Source of the DNA: Ursus arctos
Taxonomy: Eukaryota > Chordata > Mammalia > Carnivora > Ursidae
Assembly (NCBI RefSeq): GCF_023065955.2
Contig: NW_026622808.1
Location: 36,158,475-36,222,474 of the forward strand
Direction: 5' to 3'
Length of the DNA stretch: 64,000 nucleotides
A program made the translations under genes and the position numbers. The notes under the pieces were generated by a model. It searched no databases and was not told the origin of the DNA. It saw nothing but the letters and a program-made list of their open reading frames with translations. The stretch's first letter is position 1. Each line of letters opens with the position of its first letter. Positions 56,283 to 64,000 of this stretch are shown piece by piece.

Positions 56283-57613
56283 GTGAGCGGCTGGAGGACC
56301 GAGTGTGTGGTGTGTTCTTTCTTTGGATAAGAGTGTTTCGTTCACTAGAGCTGTTGAAGAGTTAGCTGGGGGAAAAAAAAAAAAACAAAACCCTTGCAGT
56401 CAGTTCTTGGGAAGGGAAGCAGACCCTCTCCTCACTCAGTGAGACTCCTCCTCCTTCTTTCTCAGGGCCCTCGTTTCTATTCCAGAAAGCCACTGTGTAA
56501 TGTTGGCTGCCTCCCTCCCCTGTGCTGTCTGCGGACTTGCTGCTCAGTGTGCCCACGAGTCCTTGCTTCAGAGGAACTCCCAAAGTCAGGGCCGTTCTGA
56601 ATTAAACTCTTAGAGAGCTAGGGGTTATTTTCCAGGTTAAGAGGCTCCTGGACTTCCATGAGCTTGATTTTTTTTTTTAGCATAAAGGTAGGTTGCTCTA
56701 CCAGACCCTAAACAGAAGATAGGGAATATAAATTGGATCCCTTTATGCTTTCCATGAACTTAGTACAACCTTCAGGCCAAAATGGATTTTTCCCTTATTA
56801 TACTCTTTCCCTTTTGCATCTTCAGCATTCCCATAAATCAGCCAAGCACAAGCCCCCACCTCTCTCTTCCTTTCTCTTTGGAGCTCTAGAAGTCTGGCAG
56901 AGAGGGTGGGAAAGGCCCATCAAACTTCCAGGCCTGGCGGACCCATCCAACCTGCTGTGAAAACAGACGCCCCTTCTATGGCTAAGGCCTGGTTCTTCTT
57001 GTTCCTGAAAGAGCCAGAAGGGTTTGCTATAAATGAAGAACAGTAGTATTTTAACAACTATTTTCCAGAGCTGAATATGTTTGTATGCTCATTTATTTGG
57101 TAGAATTTGAAAAAGCTCATAAAAGTTTAGAAATTAATTTCCATGGCACAGATTGCTGGGGAAAACAGCTGACATGCAGATTTTGAGCCGAAATCCAAGT
57201 TCAAATGGGATTAATCAGGATTCCAATAATGATTTGTTAAAAGGCAATTAGTAATAAAGTACTTCTTGAATGGGCAGTCTTTAGTTAGAAGGCCTACAAA
57301 TTGAGAAGTAGCTTCTGGAAGTATCTAAATTTTAGACTCTTTACAGGGTTCCATATTCCTTTATAACTTCAGAGAACCTGACACATGATGGTTATAAATA
57401 GGTTTTTGCTTCCCTTCACCAGTGAACACCATGCTTACAGGATTGTAGAAGTCCTCATATAGTCAATGTTAGGCAAAGAAGGTATGTTTTTATTTTCCTC
57501 CCCAAAGCGTGAGTCTAGTTTGGTAAAAAAGTTTTGAGCATCACCAACATGTTGTATCTTGTTTCTCTCTCTTCCCTTCCTTTGTCTTATCGTCCTGGGA
57601 AAGAGAGAGAGAA

Positions 57614-57655
<42 letters not shown>

Positions 57656-58471
57656 TACACGTGTCTGTGTCCGTGTGGGTATGCATGTCTGTTATTTATA
57701 CCCATCAGACAGTGCCTTTCATGAAGAGGAAGAAGGAGGGAAATTATATTGGATGAGCCAAGATTATGGCCATGACAAGGGGACCTTCAAATTAGATAAA
57801 GCGTTCATTGTCAGTATTGTCTTCAAAGTTGCAAATCCTAGTTAGATTAGTTGAGGTCTCAATCCCACTCTTGCCTTAAAGTTTCTGATACGTAGAAAAG
57901 ATTCATCCAAATAGCCCAAACTTTGATCCCTGGCCCCCCCACCAAACGGAGCAGAAACAACATTTTGATTTTTAAAAAATCTGGCTCCTCTCAGCTCTGC
58001 TGGTCTCTCTGTTGTCAGAGTGAATTGTCCACTGCTGACCCAACATGCCTTGACTAATACACAATTTTATACTTTATGTTATATTTTGCACATGGATTCT
58101 CTCATGACAATTTTCCTGTTGTCAAGCAAGTGAGAACTCTGAGTATGTGATTAAAGGAGAGAAAACTCCATGCACCCAGAAACAAAAGTTTCCATTGCTT
58201 TCCTTGGAACCTTTAAGTATCACCTAGGATTGTATAATTATTATCTCTATTGTTAATATGACAATCACAGAGTTAATAATTTGACAATATAATAATTCTC
58301 TGTGAATTACAGGGCATCTTTATTCTGATGGAGGAACTCGAGTAATTTATCAACATTATCCCAGTCTATATCCCTTTCTTAGAGGGTCTGGAATTTTGAA
58401 GGTCAAACAGTGGTGTATAGAGAGACCACTGAACGTCCCTAGAGTCCTACAGCTAGTGATTGTGGTTCTTG
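56283..58471 (+). other. CACNA1D: CACNA1D intron 7, upstream part
   Basis: It begins GTGAGC. It contains the (GT)n tract described over 57617-57652 and poly-A/T runs. The AT-rich interval 57000-57330 has no repeat I recognise and could be a conserved element. No exon is seen. Confidence 0.5.
57617..57652. repeat. (GT)n microsatellite
   Basis: About 18 uninterrupted GT units follow a GA-rich run. Confidence 0.95.
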
Positions 58472-58479
58472 GTCTAGAA

Positions 58480-58819
58480 CAGGGGTCTATAGACCTACAA
58501 GGGGCCAGATAGTCAATATATTTGGCCTTGCAGACCATAATATCTCTGTAACAAAGACACAGTTCTTCCTTCTGTCTGCCCATGGCACTCAGAAGCAGCC
58601 ATAGACAATACATAAACAGATGGATGTGGCTCTGTTCCATTAAAATTTTATTTCTGGACCCTGAACTTTGAGTTTTGTAGAACATTCATGTGTCATGAAA
58701 GAGTCTTTTGATTCCCCCCCAACTATTTAAAAATGAAAAAGCTATTTTTAGTTCAAGGGCTGTGCCAAGGCAGGTTGTGGGCTGGGTTTGGCCCACAGGT
58801 CATAGTTTGGTGACCCCTG
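58480..58819 (-). repeat. Charlie-type hAT, near-complete, with TCTAGA target duplication
   Basis: The ends CAGGGGTC and GACCCCTG are inverted repeats, and the flanks GTCTAGAA (58472-58479) and TTCTAGAC (58820-58827) match the nTCTAGAn target favoured by Charlie elements. Inside are GGGGCCAGATAGTCAATATA and GCAGCCATAGACAATACATA. Reverse orientation relative to the 44028 and 45517 copies. About 60-70 bp in the middle look unrelated to the others. Confidence 0.9.
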
Positions 58820-60745
58820 TTCTAGACTGGAACCCAGCACTTTTTCACTGGCATTCTCTACTGTCAGAGGTTTGTGAATCATTCTAGAACACTAGAGGGC
58901 AGCTAAGTAATCTCCCATACAGTTCACTAAGATCTTATCCTCTGAAACACATCAGGTTGTTTTTAATTACTTATCGATTACATTTATTAACTCATCAGAG
59001 AGATGGACAAGAGCCAAGACACCAAACCTTCTTAATATTTATTGGGCCATGGCCAGGTGGAAGATACACAGTTGTATTCCAGAACAGACCATCCTTGACC
59101 AGTGCAGTGCCTGGCACAGAGCAGGTGCTTGACAACTACTAGTTACTCTTACTCCTTCTGAATTGTACCACAATTCCATGTACCATTCTACATCAGTGTA
59201 GAAAGGCCATGTTTAAATATCAATTTTTGTGGACAACTAGGGTGTAAAGGGAACATCTTGAGAGATAACTAAGGAGATTAGATTATAGATATTGATTGCA
59301 AGCAAGTTTCTCAGTCCTTTAGGTGTTTGTATATGGTGGGCAAAGTCTTCACCAGGGATTACTTTGCATCTTGTCAAGCTTATATCCACTCCGTGTTCTC
59401 AAGCTTGTTGATGCCTGATTCTCAAGAATTTCTGGCAGTGGGCTGGCTGGGTCTTGAGAAAAGTGCAGGTGGGTCTAATCCGCAGGAAGACATACTTAGA
59501 ACCATTTGGACATGTGGGAGTTGGATTAACAATTTCTGGTGGGGAAAACAGTCCTACTAGAGCTCTTTTATAAAGTGAGTTCCATAAGCATAATTACACT
59601 GCCATCTGACCCACCCATATTGTCTATGGAGGCAGCAGGGTGTAGGGCAAGAGAAGAGCCTGAGCGCTGGATAGGGCTGGCTGCATGACCTTGGGTGGGT
59701 CACCACAACTCTCTGGGCTTTCGCTTCTAGTCTGCAAGGTGCTCAGTTAGACTACACGTCCAGTTCTTCAACTCAGAGGAAATTTTTTTGAAAGATAGGA
59801 AATTAAAATAGTGTTGGTTTCAGGAAAGAGCTGTTCATATGTAAATCATTTCTGACCTCTTGCCTTAGCGCCAAGCTCTTTCCTCAGTGCACACCGCTAT
59901 GGAGGTGCTTGCTGCCAGACTCCAGCGGGAAGTTCTCATGGTCACACTGACCATCCATGTTGACATTTAAGACACCTGGGAAATTCCTCTTTCAGTAGCT
60001 GAGGGTGTGCGTTTCTGTGCCTTTGCCTTATTCCTTGCTCAGGGGAGCCATGACCACTATACCACGTTCCCAGTAGTGTTTTCACCAGTTAGAAAAAAAC
60101 AAAAAGCCTGAGGTTGCTCTTTAAGTGGAGGTCAAGAAGGTGCATCTCAGCCTTTGAAATGAGGGGAAAACCATAAACTAAATAGAATATTATTTTCTAG
60201 GTACCAGGTGACCCCACATGATGACTTTGATATGAATTTTTAAGAATGAATCTAAATTGAAATCCTTCAGCTCATGCTGATTTTTTTCCCTTGCTGATAA
60301 AGACCACGCAGACGAAATCCCCAGCGGAAGTCTTTATTGTCATTTGGGTATACTTGCCAGTTCCCAAGTTGGAACTTGTCCTGTGTATACGGTAAGGTCT
60401 GAGAAATACTTACCTCTGAGAAGAGACTTGGGTTGAGAAAATTTAGTTTTGGTCAAAGACTGGCCCCTAGAGCTTAAGTTTTGTTTCGCTTCTCCCACTT
60501 TCTGGAGAGTTAGAGTCCGTCTTCTGTGGCCTTCCCTCCAGCCCCCAACTGTCATTCCAGTTGATATTTTTGATCCAAGTAAATGTGAATCTGTCTAACA
60601 CCTACTCCAAAAAAGTTAAAAGCTTCTTTAATTAAAAAAAAAAAAGTGCCCTCCCAAGTGGAGCAAACTGCTGTTCCTAGAACATTCCCTGGAACAGCAG
60701 ACTGAGATCTGAATGAGGATTGGTAAAGCAGTTGGCCTGGCCACT

Positions 60746-60815
60746 GACCAGCCCTCTTTCTCCTCATCCCGGTCAGCTCACAGCTGGAGCCAGCTCTCCC
60801 AGGGTGGGTCATCTA
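60746..60815 (+). repeat. 70-bp direct repeat, copy 1
   Basis: It aligns without gaps to 61748-61817 with 8 mismatches by hand count. It shares GACCAGCCCTCTTTC, TCAGCTCACAGCTGGAGCC and CAGGGTGGGTCATCTA. Confidence 0.9.
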
Positions 60816-61747
60816 GTGCCAGGGCTGTACGAGAGTGAGGTGTCCTGATGGGAGTCCCGGACTTTGCCCATTCCTCCCTCACCCCATGAGCACGCTCTCC
60901 CCTGTCACCTGCACTGCTCCCATGCAGGGGAGACAAGCCCAGAGAGGTCTCCATGGAAGGTCCAGACTCCAGGCTGGGCTCTGGCCACTACACCGGGCAG
61001 CCTGCTTCTCCACACATGGGTTTTTAAATAAGTTTAGTGGTGTCGTTGCTTTGGAAGAATTAGCCTCTGCCTTCCTGCTGAAATTAGTTTATCCGGCTTA
61101 ATTAGATCAACAATTGCAGCCATGGCCCTGGTTCATTCATTACTCTAATTGCCAATGTGAGATGTGCAGACTGATATGAGTTCTATTAAGCACATCAATT
61201 TTCATGTGGCCAAACAGGTGTTTCATAAGGGATTTAATGCCCTCTCCCTAGATTTCAGCAACAGATGTTAGGTGTTTTTTTTTTTTTTTTTTAATGTTCT
61301 CTTTTCCTGTTTGGCTTCTGCATGAGGCAAACATAGTGAAATGCATGCACTTCATTCTGCAAAGCTAAACTCAGGAGCCAGATAATGTGGAAGAAATCAC
61401 ATGTTTTAAGGCCAAAGGGGCTTGCACCCATGAGGCAAGAACTCTCACAGACCACGTATAGTTCTGTTGGCCGAGATTCTGGGTGTTCCAACAAAGTCAG
61501 GCCTGCATTCATTCTGTCCCTGGACTGGCCCTTAACACCTCCTTCCTGGGAGAAGTGTTTGCCTAATTTAACATGGACCTGTGTTGCTGGAAAGTTCCAT
61601 CTCCAGCCATGAACCTTGAAGCACCTATTTACTCCCAGATGAGAGCTGTTCATGATCAAACCTCCCCTGTGAGGGTCTGCCACGGAGGCCAGGTCTGACT
61701 GTGCTTGCTTGAGATTGTTCCAGAAGTAGTGGCACAGGGTTCCTCTG

Positions 61748-61817
61748 GACCAGCCCTCTTTCACCTAGTCCAAGTCAGCTCACAGCTGGAGCCAGCTCGG
61801 GCAGGGTGGGTCATCTA
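61748..61817 (+). repeat. 70-bp direct repeat, copy 2
   Basis: Second copy of the segment at 60746-60815, the start positions being 1002 bp apart. Not a transposon family I recognise. Confidence 0.9.
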
Positions 61818-62349
61818 GGTCAAAGGGAGATGTGGGGGATGAGTGCTTCTTTCTTTTTTCTGGGTCCTTCCTTGGGTGCAGTTGGCAAAAATCTCATTCC
61901 CCAAGCACGCTTGAATGCGTGTCAGCTAGTTGACTTCTGAACACTTTCCTCTTTGTGTTCATTGAGCTGTGTTTGCACTCACTGATAGCAGATAATCTAG
62001 ATTTTAGGTGGGTTAGGTTTCTTTGGATGGCTTGGCTTCCAATAGAAATTTATCATTTTAGAGTTTTTTTTTTAAGGAAGAGAATTTATTGAGTCAGATA
62101 TTGCAAGTTTGTCTAAGTAAGACTTTTCTACCATCACAAATTTTGAAAGCAGAAAGTTCTAACGACTTGGGTAGAGTAGGAAATACTTTCCAGCTAAGCA
62201 CTAGCTTAGAATAGATCTACCAAGACCTGTTCTAATAGTCCATGATCCAAGACTGTTTCCAGTAAGAAAGAGCCTGTGTCAAAGTCTGATTTCCCTGCCT
62301 GTGTCAAAGTCCGCTATTATTTGCCCCCAAAGCTATGATGACTCTTCAT

Positions 62350-62359
62350 GGGCGGGCGG

Positions 62360-62405
<46 letters not shown>
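62350..62405 (+). repeat. GGGC repeat plus (GT)22, 160 nt upstream of exon 8A
   Basis: GGGCGGGCGGGCG leads into 22 GT units (62362-62405), transcribed as a UG repeat. UG repeats are known binding sites for TDP-43 and CELF splicing factors; that this copy is used is inference. Confidence 0.95.
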
Positions 62406-62406
<1 letters not shown>

Positions 62407-62502
62407 GGGGATGTGTAGTGAATGTGCCTTGGCTACTGTTGTCTCTGATTCAAATCTAAGTAAATGTTTAATAAAATGTATAGAATGCTATCTCTAATGT
62501 GA

Positions 62503-64000
<1,498 letters not shown>

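Larger units (their letters stand above)
58828..62340 (+). other. CACNA1D: CACNA1D intron 7, downstream part
   Basis: A MIR-like piece lies at 59630-59760 and a poly-T tract at about 61277-61292. The 70-bp duplicated segment is listed separately. The interval 61030-61255 is AT-rich and repeat-free with TTAATTAGATC and CTCTAATTGCC motifs. No exon was recognised. Confidence 0.5.

Overview
The window is mammalian nuclear DNA, almost certainly from a caniform carnivore. The evidence is several copies of the carnivore tRNA-Lys-derived CAN SINE (internal text such as GGGCGCCTGGGTGGC, with CT-rich and AAATAAA-type tails), together with 3' ends of a carnivore L1 whose final text is TATGGTGACTAACAT followed by A-rich DNA. 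The SINE at 42.5 kb and the L1 tails look most like bear or pinniped copies. That narrower placement is recalled, not computed.

The only gene I can support is on the + strand: CACNA1D, encoding the L-type voltage-gated calcium channel subunit Cav1.3. Six exons are present, each with AG/GT splice sites and correct phase. They are exon 4 (41838-41977, 140 nt), exon 5 (50956-51098, 143 nt), exon 6 (55405-55557, 153 nt), exon 7 (56086-56282, 197 nt), and the mutually exclusive pair 8A (62566-62669) and 8B (63225-63328), 104 nt each. They encode most of homologous domain I: part of IS2, IS3, the IS4 voltage sensor, IS5, the pore loop with the first selectivity-filter glutamate, and two alternative IS6 helices. 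Exon numbers follow the usual L-type convention, in which the IS6 exon is exon 8. Exons 1-3 are not in the window and the exon after 8B lies beyond its end.

Layout: 1-41837 is the downstream part of a very long intron 3, with no exon I could recognise. It is GC-moderate and full of old MIR, L2, MLT1 and L1 fragments plus younger CAN SINEs, and it has a CpG-island-like patch near 31.84-32.11 kb. 41978-50955 (intron 4) turns AT-rich and holds an old L1 of about 4 kb and two copies of a Charlie-type DNA transposon. 51099-62565 (introns 5-7) has fewer repeats. The last 1.5 kb carries the 8A/8B splice switch, with a (GT)22 tract and a CU-rich element just upstream of 8A and an unusual AG|GTAAAT acceptor at 8B.

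The most interesting signals are around the 8A/8B switch, a 70-bp duplicated segment in intron 7, a perfect 16-bp inverted repeat at 11.0 kb, a 45-bp L1 insertion with an intact 19-bp target duplication, and four copies of one Charlie-type transposon. I found no wholly new biological system. The long open frames elsewhere are non-coding by the criteria listed under rejected items.
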